Part shown: positions 33,216 to 42,187 of the stretch, piece after piece
How the letters are laid out: each line of letters begins with the position of its first letter
Numbering within the stretch: the first letter of the stretch is position 1
Assembly (NCBI GenBank): GCA_041392785.1
Contig: JAWKLK010000001.1
Coordinates: 496,001 to 560,000, forward strand
DNA: 64,000 nt
Source of the DNA: OLB9 sp041392785
GTDB lineage: Bacteria > Bacteroidota > Bacteroidia > Chitinophagales > Saprospiraceae
Direction: 5' to 3'
Notes under the pieces: model-generated
Told to the model about the DNA's origin: nothing
Database searches by the model: none
The model's input: only the letters and a program-made list of their open reading frames with translations
Made by a program: the position numbers and the translations under genes

Positions 33216-36062
33216 TTATTTCACGTTTTTTCTCTTAAAATGTGTGATTTCCACCCAATGTACAGGCTTTGGTGAACCAAAGTCTTTCACCTGATGTCTG
33301 CAACTAAATCCATTGGCAATTATTATTCTTTCTTTGTCTACATCCTTCAAAGTCAGCCCAGCAATGCGCGCCGACATCTCATAGTGTGAGCGATCATAAC
33401 CAAAGCTGCCCGCCATGCCACAACAACCATTATCCATATTTCTGAAGTTCCCATCGTCTGCAGATGGAAAAAGGGCTTTCTGATGGCAATGTTCCAAGAA
33501 AGGTATTCCATTATGCTCTGTGGTAAATGCACCTTGTATATCACCTGATTTCCATTGATCTATCAAAAAAACATCTATAGCAAAGATATGAGATTTTAGC
33601 ATCTGTGCGATTGCCTCATCTTCCAGTAAATCTGGGATATCATCTATCAATGCAGAAGTACATGAAGGTTCGCATACCAAAATGGGAATGCCACGACTCA
33701 TAAATGTTTCTAATCCATCTACTAAAGGTATTGCTGCTTTTCTTGCTTCTTTTAGAAATCCATTTGAAATAAGAGGTCTTTGACAACAGCCTACGTTTAC
33801 CAACTCCACATCAAAACCGCATTCATCAAGGAGACGTAATGCTTCAATCCCAATTTTCGGTTCATAAAAGTTTATATATGTATCATTAAATAAAGCCACT
33901 GTACGTGCATGGCCTTTGGGGACATAATGCTTTGCGTACCATGCTGCAAATGTATAGTCTGAATACAGTGGTAAGGTTCTACGCCTATCGATGCCAGCTA
34001 CGGTTTCAAGTAAAGTTTTTGCCACATTGTTTTGCAATATACTATTGACCATAGGAGCCAAAAGCCCACTAAGATACTTAGGCATCACTGTTTGAAAACG
34101 GACTAATTTTTCTTTGACGGAAGTCCCTTTCTCATCGTGTACTTTTTGTAGTACCTCAGACTTGAGCTTTGCCATATCTACATTGGAGGGGCACTCTGAT
34201 TTACACGCTTTACAAGATAGACACAGATCCAAAACATCCAATACTTTAGAATCTGTTATCCCATCAAAATCAAAGTCTTTTTGCAGTCCGAATCGCAATG
34301 CATTGGCTCTCGCCCTTGTACTGTCTTTTTCTTCTCTTGTAGCTCTAAATGTTGGACACATAGTACCTTCGAGTGTATTTCTACACGCGCCAACTCCTGA
34401 ACAGGCGTAGACGTTTGCTTCAAACGAATGGTCATCTCGATACTGAAAGATGGATTCCATTTTATGGGTATCTTTACCTTGTGTGAAGCGCAGGTGGCTT
34501 GCCATAGGTGGCACATCTATCACTATGCCCGGATTGAGGATGTATTGTGGATCAAAAAGCTCTTTGACTTGCCTAAGAGCATGGTACACTTTTGGTCCAA
34601 AAAAATCATCGAGTTTATACCCTCTATTCCGTCCATCACCATGCTCTCCTGACCATGAGCCATGGTACTTCTTGACCAATCGAAAGACTTCACTAGAAAT
34701 TCGTTCCATAATGTGTACATCTCCTGAATCCATTATATCCAATTCAGGCCTTACATGCAGGACACCTACGCTAGCGTGCGCATACAGGATAGTTTTTACT
34801 CCATATAGATCACACATTTTTAATACTTCGTCAATATAGTCCGCAAGATAAGCTACAGGTACTGCCATGTCTTCGATGAATGGTATAGGTTTTCTGCCAT
34901 CAGGGTCTCCCATAATCAGTCCAAGACCATTTTTTCGAAGTGTCCACATATCTGCCAATTGCTGTGGTGTGGTAAGTAGTGGCCATGCATAGGCTTTTGA
35001 TGTGCTATTAAGGTAGGCAGTAAAGTCTTTAATACTCGCATCCAGGTCATCCTTGCTCTCACAAAAGAACTCCGCGGAGAGAGTTGCTTCTGGTTCGCCA
35101 ATAATCAAATTCTCATGGATGCTTCGCAAACTTCTATGTTTTTTACTTTTGGCGAATACATTGAAATCGAGCATTTCGATAGCTGCTGGACGATAAGGAA
35201 TCATATATTTAACTTCCTTGATAGCTTCCATCCTATCAGCATAATGCAATGTAAAAGCAGCCTTAAATTTCGGAATAGGTTCTAAATTAATTTTCGCATC
35301 TAATATAATACCCAACGTGCCTTCAGATCCAGTGAAAAGTTTGGAAAGGTTCCAGTTTTCGGTATCAACAAAAGCATCAAGCGGATACCCTTGTACTCTA
35401 CGCATGACCTTAGGGAAAGCGGCACGGATTTCTTCTGTATTTTCAAAAATAATCTTTCTAAATGACGTATAAATCTGACCTTCTCTATCGCTTTTACCGC
35501 TAATATCGGTCCACTGGTCTTGGGTACACTCCTCTGTATTAAGGATGGTACCATCTGACAATAGTACTCTCAGTGCAATGACATGGTCTATGGTAATCCC
35601 ATATTTTATACTTTTAGTACCGGAAGAATTATTTGCAATCATACCACCAATGGTAGCCCTACTACTTGTAGCAGGATCCGGCGCAAAATGTAAGCTTAGA
35701 TGTTGTACTGCTTTATTTAATTGGTCTCTCACCACTCCTGGCTGTACTAAGGCCCAACGACCTTCGGGATTGATCTCCAGAATTTCATTAAAGTGGTTTG
35801 TAAAATCAATGACTAGTGCTTGATTTGTGGTTTGTCCAGCTAAACTTGTAGCGCTACCTCGGGGCAAAATAGGAATTTTGAATTTGTAGGCGAGCTTGAC
35901 TAACTTGATTAGCTTATCTTCATCTGGAGGTGTCGCCACAGCCAATGGCAGCACTTGGTACAGAGATGCATCCGTAGCATAGATAGCCTTGGAAATCGAG
36001 TCAAAGTACACAAATCCCAGTGACTCTTGTTCACAAGCTGATTTGAATCCATTGACATCCAT
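33216..36062 (-). CDS. FAD-linked and Fe-S oxidoreductase, YdiJ/D-lactate dehydrogenase-like
   Basis: A 948-residue protein. The N-terminal FAD-binding PCMH domain carries ILPRGSATSLAGQ, followed by GGMIANNSSGTKSIKYG and the FAD-oxidase C-terminal domain. After about residue 530 come Fe-S elements: CSGVGACRNTLEGTMCP, then LDLCLSCKACKSECPSN, a 4Fe-4S binding set. The C-terminal third has the paired CCG domains (NVGCCQRPLISNG, MDNGCCGMAGSFGY). The architecture is that of YdiJ (about 1018 residues in E. coli), which oxidises D-2-hydroxyacids such as D-lactate or D-2-hydroxyglutarate at the membrane. A -7 box TACCTTTG lies on the minus strand at 36091-36084. Confidence 0.9.
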   Translation of the reverse strand: MDVNGFKSACEQESLGFVYFDSISKAIYATDASLYQVLPLAVATPPDEDKLIKLVKLAYKFKIPILPRGSATSLAGQTTNQALVIDFTNHFNEILEINPEGRWALVQPGVVRDQLNKAVQHLSLHFAPDPATSSRATIGGMIANNSSGTKSIKYGITIDHVIALRVLLSDGTILNTEECTQDQWTDISGKSDREGQIYTSFRKIIFENTEEIRAAFPKVMRRVQGYPLDAFVDTENWNLSKLFTGSEGTLGIILDAKINLEPIPKFKAAFTLHYADRMEAIKEVKYMIPYRPAAIEMLDFNVFAKSKKHRSLRSIHENLIIGEPEATLSAEFFCESKDDLDASIKDFTAYLNSTSKAYAWPLLTTPQQLADMWTLRKNGLGLIMGDPDGRKPIPFIEDMAVPVAYLADYIDEVLKMCDLYGVKTILYAHASVGVLHVRPELDIMDSGDVHIMERISSEVFRLVKKYHGSWSGEHGDGRNRGYKLDDFFGPKVYHALRQVKELFDPQYILNPGIVIDVPPMASHLRFTQGKDTHKMESIFQYRDDHSFEANVYACSGVGACRNTLEGTMCPTFRATREEKDSTRARANALRFGLQKDFDFDGITDSKVLDVLDLCLSCKACKSECPSNVDMAKLKSEVLQKVHDEKGTSVKEKLVRFQTVMPKYLSGLLAPMVNSILQNNVAKTLLETVAGIDRRRTLPLYSDYTFAAWYAKHYVPKGHARTVALFNDTYINFYEPKIGIEALRLLDECGFDVELVNVGCCQRPLISNGFLKEARKAAIPLVDGLETFMSRGIPILVCEPSCTSALIDDIPDLLEDEAIAQMLKSHIFAIDVFLIDQWKSGDIQGAFTTEHNGIPFLEHCHQKALFPSADDGNFRNMDNGCCGMAGSFGYDRSHYEMSARIAGLTLKDVDKERIIIANGFSCRHQVKDFGSPKPVHWVEITHFKRKNVK

Positions 36063-36225
36063 AAGTATTTACAATTTACATTACAAAGGTAGCAAATATC
36101 TCAACACATACTTATCTTAAATCTTTCTCATAAAATTGAAAGATGTATCTTCTTCGATATAGTTTTTAACCCATGTTTTACAATTTTTATATTACAAAGA
36201 TAAAATATATTTTTTTCTTATTGGT

Positions 36226-36275
36226 GTGCCAAATTTATTTGGCACTAGATGATCATATTGCAAATAAATTTGCAA
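36226..36275. promoter_or_regulatory. Two adjacent related palindromes
   Basis: GTGCCAAATTTATTTGGCAC at 36226-36245 has eight-base arms around TTTA, and TTGCAAATAAATTTGCAA at 36258-36275 has eight-base arms around AA. They lie 12 bases apart, directly after the stop of the C39 ABC gene. A minus-strand TATCTTTG at 36202-36195 follows. They could be a paired operator for the YdiJ-like gene or 3' hairpins of the RiPP operon. There is no U-tract in the minus direction. Confidence 0.35.
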
Positions 36276-36285
36276 TGCCATTATC

Positions 36286-38469
36286 CTACTCCAGATCCAG
36301 CTGGTTCTGCACCAACTCCCAATACTTCCCTCTCAAATCTACCAAATCTTTGTGCGTCCCTGTCTCTACAATCTTGCCTGCATCCAGCACTACGATATTA
36401 TCTGCATTTTTTACGGTACTAAGCCTATGTGCTACTACGACTACCGTTTTGCTCTGAAAAAACTGATTTAGATTTTCCATGATGATGCGCTCGTTAGTAG
36501 CATCAAGGGAATTGGTGGCTTCGTCAAAAAACAAATATTCTGGGTCTTTATACACTGCACGAGCTATCAGAATACGCTGTCGTTGTCCTTGCGATACGCC
36601 GCTGCCTTTGGCTCCGATCATGGTATTGTAAGATAAGGGCATACTATAGACAAAGTCTTGAATATTGGCTACGTGGAGCGCTCTATCTAGCTTGGTAAAA
36701 CTGATGACATCATCGCTCTCGGCTATATTATTGCCTATGGTGTCTGAAAATATATAACCATCTTGCATCACGGTACCACATTTGGCCCGCCAAGCAGATT
36801 TATTGATTGCTTGTAGTGGGATGCTGCCTACGGAAACTTTGCCTTCTGTGGGTGGATAGAAACCCAATAATAACTTTAGCATCGTCGTCTTACCGCTACC
36901 ACTCGCCCCTACAATGGCGGTGACCTTACCAGCAGGTATGGTGAGCTCGATGCCCGAGAGCACTTGTGGAGACAATGGCGAATAAGCAAATCCTACCTTA
37001 TCTAGTACAATATCCGCCTCTTGTGGGATATCTCTAATTGTCTGTACCGTAGGATCTTCTTCTGGTGTGACATCGGTGACTTCTGCCATCCGTGTGAGTG
37101 AGATACGGGCATCTTGCGCAGAGCGTATGAAGGCGATGAACTGATCAAATGGCGCATTGAGCTGACCTACGATGTACTGTATAGCAAAAAGTGTCCCCAA
37201 GGTGATCTGTCCATTGATCACTGCCCGAGCTGCTATGAAGGTTATGAGAATGTCTTTCAGCCTATTAAAAAATAAGGCACCGAAGTCCTGATACTGACGC
37301 AAGGCGAGTGATTTGGACTGAACCCTAAAAAGCATAGCTTGTATATCTATCCACTTCCATCTGCGCTTGCGCTCGCTACCTTGCAGCTTGATCTCCTGCA
37401 TACCATTGATCATCTCGAAGAGTGTACTTTGATTGTCTGATGCTTGCTGAAAAGCTAGATAATCCAAATCTGCCCTTCGTTTCATAAAGATCATAACCCA
37501 TGCGATGTACAAAGTAGTAAAAAACAGAAATACTCCAAAAATCAACGCATCATACATTGCTAAAATACCACTAAATACTACAACCGATAGAAAAGAAAAA
37601 AAGATACTTAGCACCGATCCAGTGAGAAAACTCTCTACCCGACTATTATCCTGAATGCGTTGTATGAGATCACCTACATTCTTACTATCAAAATAGCCCA
37701 AGGGTAGCCGCATGAGCCGGATAAGAAAATCTGATATGAGCGAGACATTGACCCGTTTGCCGATCTGCAAGATGATCCACGACTGTATGAACAGTACAAA
37801 GGTCTGACTGACAAAAAGCACCAACTGTGCGATCAATACAAGTGAGACAAAGGATAGATTTTGATTTTGTACACCTACATCGATGAGTGACTGCGTAAGG
37901 AAGGGAAACATGACCTGAAAGACCAATCCCACCAAGATACCGATCATAAACTGTATGATGAGTCGCTTGTATGGTGATAAGTAAGGTAGTAAGCCACTCC
38001 ATACTCCTTTGGATGTAGTGACCTCACTTGCCTGATAAAACTCAGGAGACGGCTCTAGTCCCAATGCTATCCCTTGCTCACTATCGCTACACCATGATTT
38101 TTTAAATTGTTCCTTCGTCAGCCGTATCTTGCCATGTGCAGGATCTGCCACCCATACATACCTACTACTGATCTTGTACACCACGACAAAGTGGCTCTGC
38201 TCCCAGTGTACGATACAGGGTAACGGAAACTCTGTCAATCCTGGCTGATCTCTGTGACTATCATAAGTCACCTTTACGGCCATGGTGCGCAGACCCAAGC
38301 TCTCCGCTGCTTCAGATATTCCTGCCAAGGAAACACCTTCCCGTGAGATATGACACTTCTCTCTCAGCTTTTGCAACGATACCACTCGCCCATGATGATC
38401 GATGATCATCTTGAGACAGGCTGGACCGCAGTCCATGGTATCGAGTTGTTGGGTGAATGGGAAGGGCAT
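36286..38469 (-). CDS. C39-peptidase ABC exporter of the RiPP operon
   Basis: A 727-residue protein. The N-terminal C39 peptidase domain (about 1-140) has the catalytic Cys in QLDTMDCGPACLKM (Cys14), His in HWEQSHFVVVYK and Asp in VADPAHG. This domain cleaves leader peptides after Gly-Gly. Then come the exporter membrane domain (about 160-450) and an ATPase domain with GASGSGKTT, VSQGQRQRI and YLFFDEATNSLD. It starts nine bases after the stop of the SPASM maturase gene. It should cut and export the product of the 43546-43722 precursor gene, which carries a matching Gly-Gly. Confidence 0.93.
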   Translation of the reverse strand: MPFPFTQQLDTMDCGPACLKMIIDHHGRVVSLQKLREKCHISREGVSLAGISEAAESLGLRTMAVKVTYDSHRDQPGLTEFPLPCIVHWEQSHFVVVYKISSRYVWVADPAHGKIRLTKEQFKKSWCSDSEQGIALGLEPSPEFYQASEVTTSKGVWSGLLPYLSPYKRLIIQFMIGILVGLVFQVMFPFLTQSLIDVGVQNQNLSFVSLVLIAQLVLFVSQTFVLFIQSWIILQIGKRVNVSLISDFLIRLMRLPLGYFDSKNVGDLIQRIQDNSRVESFLTGSVLSIFFSFLSVVVFSGILAMYDALIFGVFLFFTTLYIAWVMIFMKRRADLDYLAFQQASDNQSTLFEMINGMQEIKLQGSERKRRWKWIDIQAMLFRVQSKSLALRQYQDFGALFFNRLKDILITFIAARAVINGQITLGTLFAIQYIVGQLNAPFDQFIAFIRSAQDARISLTRMAEVTDVTPEEDPTVQTIRDIPQEADIVLDKVGFAYSPLSPQVLSGIELTIPAGKVTAIVGASGSGKTTMLKLLLGFYPPTEGKVSVGSIPLQAINKSAWRAKCGTVMQDGYIFSDTIGNNIAESDDVISFTKLDRALHVANIQDFVYSMPLSYNTMIGAKGSGVSQGQRQRILIARAVYKDPEYLFFDEATNSLDATNERIIMENLNQFFQSKTVVVVAHRLSTVKNADNIVVLDAGKIVETGTHKDLVDLRGKYWELVQNQLDLE

Positions 38470-38478
38470 GGGATGGTT

Positions 38479-39492
38479 TTAATTTTGAATCCATTGACCT
38501 TTTTCGAGATCATATCCACAATCAGAATCATAATAGTAACCGCCATTTTCATTAAGTTTTGGGATTCTTCTATCGATACACAAATTTCTCAATTCACATT
38601 CTTTACATTTTTCAATAACACATTTTGAAATTTTCCAAACATCAAACTCACTACCGATGCTATCTTTCGAAATATTACTATCCAAAATGTGCCCAAAACT
38701 TTTTCCCTCCATAAATTCGTCATTAAAGAACTTTCCATCATATCCTATGACGATTTTTCCATTAAAATAAATATTTCTAACCAGTGATTCTGAAATAAAT
38801 CTCAAGTTTGCATGACAATTTTCGACCTTTACATTTAATCTAGCATCAAGAATATTACTTGTTTTGTAAGTTATTGAATAAGCTCCAAATTTATTTTGTA
38901 CAATTTCTGTTCTTTCGGAATTACACTCAAATTTTGTAATTTTAATTGTTTTTATACATTTTTCAAGAATTGATTCACAAGTATCTCTGGATAAACAATT
39001 TTGCAAATCAACCAAATGAATGCTTGAAACATTTGTATTGTTCAATAAAGAAGTAAAGTTAAGATACTTATCAATATCGGCTAAGTTCAGTAACCTAAAC
39101 TCTAATGAAATGATGTCATATTTTTGTATTATATCCTTATATATTTCATAACTTATATGATCGCATTTAAAATCAATGTATATAATCATGGTATTAAAAG
39201 TACTTTTCTCTACATATTCAAACTTAATTTTTTGAACAGATTTATTTTCTGACGTAAATATAAGGAGTTTATTGTTTTTTAAATAATCCATATATTCCTT
39301 ATATACATCATAATACTCTGTTGCTTTGTATTGAGTTTCAATTGTTTCTAAGTCTATTTTTCCATCATATTGTTTAAGGAACTTTGTAAGTGATTGAGGA
39401 ATAAATGAAACGTATTGTGTTTGAATTTCGCAAAGCAAATCTCGGTACTTACCTTTGGTGATATGAACACTTGGCTTTAATTTAAATAACAT
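38479..39492 (-). CDS. gwsS: Grasp-with-spasm system SPASM-domain peptide maturase
   Basis: A 337-residue protein without the CxxxCxxC radical-SAM motif. The C-terminus has the SPASM-like cluster KCVIEKCKECELRNLCIDRR and then DSDCGYDLEKGQW. This combination, next to an ATP-grasp maturase and a C39 exporter, defines the grasp-with-spasm peptide systems of Bacteroidota. The N-terminal half (about 1-90) is probably a precursor-recognition region. The exact chemistry is not established by the sequence. It lies between the 63-residue ORF (79 bp upstream) and the exporter gene (nine bp downstream). Confidence 0.82.
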   Translation of the reverse strand: MLFKLKPSVHITKGKYRDLLCEIQTQYVSFIPQSLTKFLKQYDGKIDLETIETQYKATEYYDVYKEYMDYLKNNKLLIFTSENKSVQKIKFEYVEKSTFNTMIIYIDFKCDHISYEIYKDIIQKYDIISLEFRLLNLADIDKYLNFTSLLNNTNVSSIHLVDLQNCLSRDTCESILEKCIKTIKITKFECNSERTEIVQNKFGAYSITYKTSNILDARLNVKVENCHANLRFISESLVRNIYFNGKIVIGYDGKFFNDEFMEGKSFGHILDSNISKDSIGSEFDVWKISKCVIEKCKECELRNLCIDRRIPKLNENGGYYYDSDCGYDLEKGQWIQN

Positions 39493-39571
39493 ATTATATT
39501 GATGTATTTACTTTTGACAATTGACATAATACATAGAAAAATAACATATAATTATTACTTTACCCTATTTT

Positions 39572-39763
39572 TTATAGTGTCGAAACAGGTTTATATGGGT
39601 ATTTAGTAATTATTTTTATACCTTTGTTATCAGCAGACTTCACATAATTGTAATGCTTTTTGACTAAAAACCTAGTAAAAAGTGGTAAATCACTATTGGA
39701 ATTAATTAATTCTTTAGCATTAAAATATTTTTTATCGACCTTAGTCAGATTAATACTTTTCAT
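39572..39763 (-). CDS. Small protein of the RiPP operon, unknown function
   Basis: A 63-residue basic protein (KYFNAKELINSNSDLPLFTR in its middle part) without a signal peptide. Its ATG overlaps the stop of the ATP-grasp gene by four bases, a sign of translational coupling. No Gly-Gly motif is present, so it is not an obvious precursor. It could be an accessory recognition protein of the maturation system. I do not recognise a family. Confidence 0.55.
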   Translation of the reverse strand: MKSINLTKVDKKYFNAKELINSNSDLPLFTRFLVKKHYNYVKSADNKGIKIITKYPYKPVSTL

Positions 39764-40405
39764 TTTTTTATTTGTTTGATAAGCTCCAAGGCAACATTTT
39801 TATAAACTTGATCACCTAAATAAAAATTGAATAAATCAAACTCACCGTTGGGGTTTACTTCAAGAAAATAATATTGTCCATCTGTTTTACTTTTAATAAA
39901 ATCAAACGAACCTGTCATTAAACCCATTCTTCTCAATAGCTTTTTGCACTTAGAAATTAATAAATTTGGCATTTGAATAGGAAAAACATAATTAGGATTT
40001 TCAAAATCATAATTTCTTACATCCACTTTTGTTTTTTCACTTTCTTGTGATAAGATTCCAAGACTATAAACCAAGTTACCAAAAATAAACATTCTCACTT
40101 CAAATTCCTTTTCTATTTCCTCTTGGATAAGGGATGGGAAAATTGGTCGATAATTATCTTGATCGATTTTTGTTGTATAACTTTGATAATATTCATTCTC
40201 ATTAGCTAAAATCAATCCATTTTCAAAAGGCTTAGTTATTGATTGGCTAGGATTAATCACATTTTCGCTTGTTAGAGATGTGTTGAGATACATTATATTT
40301 GACTTAGGTATAGAAAAATTTAATGATTGAGCAATTTCCAGATTTATTAATTTATTGCTATATTGGGAAGAAACATAATTAATTACTTTTAGCTTTTTTT
40401 CTTTG

Positions 40406-40413
40406 CTTAATTC
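40406..40413. repeat. Left copy of the 8-bp target site duplication
   Basis: CTTAATTC here equals CTTAATTC at 41913-41920 on the other side of the element, directly next to the outer ends of the inverted repeats. Eight bases is normal for IS256-type transposition. Confidence 0.88.
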
Positions 40414-40437
40414 GAGACTGTTCAATAAAGTGTGTCT
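40414..40437 (+). repeat. Left terminal inverted repeat of the IS
   Basis: Begins GAGACT and continues GTTCAATAAAGTGTGTCT. The partner at 41889-41912 begins (read inward) GGAATA followed by the same 18 bases. Confidence 0.88.
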
Positions 40438-40452
40438 ATCTATCTTTGCAAA

Positions 40453-41690
40453 ATGAATAAAGAAGAAAAAGAAAAAGTTGAAGCGATAGCGCTTTACGAA
40501 AGGATGAAACAACGACTCTATTCAAAAGAGTCCTTGTTTGGAGACGGGAGTCCGTTTAGTGAGCTGTTACAAAACATGGTCAATAAAATGTTGGAGGGTG
40601 AAGTCGATCATCATATAGCAGATGAATTGAACATGGGTGGGGGAGCAATAAGCGGAATGGATATACGAAGAAACAGGTCATCACACAAAGTGGCCCTATC
40701 GGAGGTACACACACCCAGAGATAGAAATTCAACTTTCGAGCCTGAACTCGATAGGTAAACGAGAAAGGGAACTCCATAGCGGCATCGATGAACAAATCAT
40801 CGCTTTATACGCACAAGGCAATTCTGTTGAGTGATGTACGAAGATTGGATACAAAAGATCTATGGGATAGAAATATCAGTGGGGAAGATATCTCAAATTA
40901 CGGACAATGTATTGCCCGAGATTGAAGCGTGGGCAACTCGGCCATTGCTATCATTTTATCCCATTGTATATCTGGATGCGATACATTTTAAGGTGCGGCA
41001 TGAAGGCGTGTATAGTAATTAGGCATTTTATACGGTGTATTCGGTAGATTGGGCAGGCAACAGGGACTTACTAGGCTTGTACATCAACCAAAGTGAGGGA
41101 GCCCACAATTGGGGATTGGTATTACAAGACCTGAAAAAGGAGGCGTTGAAGACATTCTCAGGATATGCACAGATAATCTGGCGGATTTTCAACAGACGAT
41201 CCAGGAAGAATATCCAAGAGTGTATTATTCAAAAATGTATAGTCCACCAAGTAAGAAGTTCAATGAAATATGTGGACGATAAGGATGCGAAAAAAGTAGT
41301 AGCTTCGCTAAGGAAAGTATATAGCGCACCTACCGAGAAGCAGCCCTATCGGCCTTCGAACTGTTCAAAGAACAATGGGGTGAAAGATACAAATACGTAG
41401 TAGAACAATGGGAGCAATCATGGAAGAACTCATGGCATTCATGAACTTTGGCACACACATACGCAGGATGATATACACAACCAACCCTGTGGGAGGCACT
41501 CTATAGAATCATTAGAAAAATCAAAAAAGGCAAAGCTGCCTGGGTATCGGAAACAGCGTTGCTAAAACAGATATATCTATCCCTGATGCACAATGAAAAA
41601 TCTTGGCGGAGAACAGCGAATAATTGGAAATCAATACAAAGAGAAATCATGTATTTATATCCAGAAGTAGTCAATCAACATATCAGATAA
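40453..41690 (+). pseudogene. IS256-family transposase, broken by frameshifts and stops
   Basis: From the ATG at 40453 the frame reads MNKEEKEKVEAIALYERMKQ and LLQNMVNKMLEGEVDHHIAD, typical of the mutator-type transposase N-terminus. Frame changes occur near 40640 (after DELNMGGG), near 40725 (around HTPRDRNSTFEPELD) and near 40830 (after YAQGNSVE). A stop interrupts VYSN*AFYTVYSVDWAGN at about 41020. More shifts occur near 41140 and 41270. DAIHFKVRHEG and CTDNLADFQQT are remains of the catalytic DDE core. The last frame ends EIMYLYPEVVNQHIR at 41690. The element cannot move by itself. Confidence 0.88.
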
Positions 41691-41888
41691 GTCAGACGTA
41701 TGAGCGCAAGAGTCGAACAGATGCTTCAACTTGAAAACAAAGGTATGCTTTGTTCCAAATCAGTAAAGGCTAAAATGAATGGCTCCTATGTCGCCAGCCT
41801 TGACAGATTTCACAAAGCATGGTAGTTGTTTACAAGTTTTGAAGCATCAAAAACCTATCATGGTTGTTTTATTAATTATTTTTAACCC

Positions 41889-41912
41889 AGACACACTTTA
41901 TTGAACTATTCC
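41889..41912 (-). repeat. Right terminal inverted repeat of the IS
   Basis: Complement of the left end: AGACACACTTTATTGAAC followed by six less conserved bases, directly before the right target duplication. Confidence 0.88.
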
Positions 41913-42187
41913 CTTAATTCAAAAATTTTTGTTTGTAAATAGTCGGAAATACATTTATATTCTTGACTCTGTAATTTATACAAATCAATATTTGTTGAGA
42001 TCGTTAAAGATGAAATCTTTTGTCCTCTAAAAAATACTGTTTCAATATTAGATGATTTTGTTTTCTCTTGGATGTGTACATAAGCATTCAATAAGCAATC
42101 AAACTTGATGACATCTATATTGTACTTTTTAAGCCAAAAAACAAGCTGTTCAGCATTGAGATCATTATTTTTAGTAACAAATATCAT
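41906..42187 (-). pseudogene. gwsG: Grasp-with-spasm ATP-grasp maturase, 5' half (interrupted by IS)
   Basis: The ORF has 93 codons, beginning MIFVTKNNDLNAEQLVFWLK and containing VFFRGQKISS, the N-terminal pre-ATP-grasp part of the maturase. It runs to YLQTKIFEL at the insertion point, and the last two residues and the stop belong to the right end of the IS. FEL joins directly in frame to SKEKKLKV of the 39760-40413 half once the element and one CTTAATTC are removed. The ATG at 42187 shares one base with the stop of the upstream gene. Because the maturase is cut, the downstream genes may also suffer from polarity. Confidence 0.85.
41913..41920. repeat. Right copy of the 8-bp target site duplication
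   Basis: CTTAATTC, identical to 40406-40413. Confidence 0.88.

Larger units (their letters stand above)
39760..40512 (-). pseudogene. gwsG: Grasp-with-spasm ATP-grasp maturase, 3' half (interrupted by IS)
   Basis: The ORF has 250 codons, but the first 35 come from the insertion element. The genuine part begins at 40413 with ELSKEKKLKVINYVSSQYSN. It holds the central and C-terminal ATP-grasp domain: ITKPFENGLILA, FPSLIQEEIEKEFEVRMFI, MGLMTGSFDFIKS and the metal-binding end YFLEVNPNGEFDLF. Joined to the 41906-42187 half at the 8-bp target duplication, it gives an unbroken protein of about 306 residues, the usual size of the family. Intact enzymes activate Asp/Glu side chains with ATP to make omega-ester or omega-amide crosslinks in a precursor peptide. 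As it stands the gene should be inactive. Confidence 0.85.
40414..41912 (+). mobile_element. IS256-family insertion sequence, 1499 bp, degenerate
   Basis: Terminal inverted repeats of 24 bases lie at 40414-40437 and 41889-41912. The inner 18 bases (GTTCAATAAAGTGTGTCT) are identical, and the outer six are partly matched. The element is flanked by the perfect 8-bp repeat CTTAATTC. Inside is a broken transposase gene in the opposite orientation to the host gene. A -7 box TATCTTTG at 40441-40448 precedes the transposase ATG by four bases. The 3' 200 bp (41691-41888) are non-coding. The element interrupts the ATP-grasp maturase gene. Confidence 0.92.

Noticed and set aside
40414..40437. An IS end defined only by the 18 identical bases GTTCAATAAAGTGTGTCT
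   Set aside because: With those ends no target duplication exists. Extending both ends by six bases brings them directly against the matching CTTAATTC copies and restores the host frame.
40414..40512. The first 35 residues of the 250-codon ATP-grasp ORF as a natural N-terminus
   Set aside because: They are encoded by the left end of the IS on the opposite strand of its transposase; the true upstream half lies at 41906-42187.
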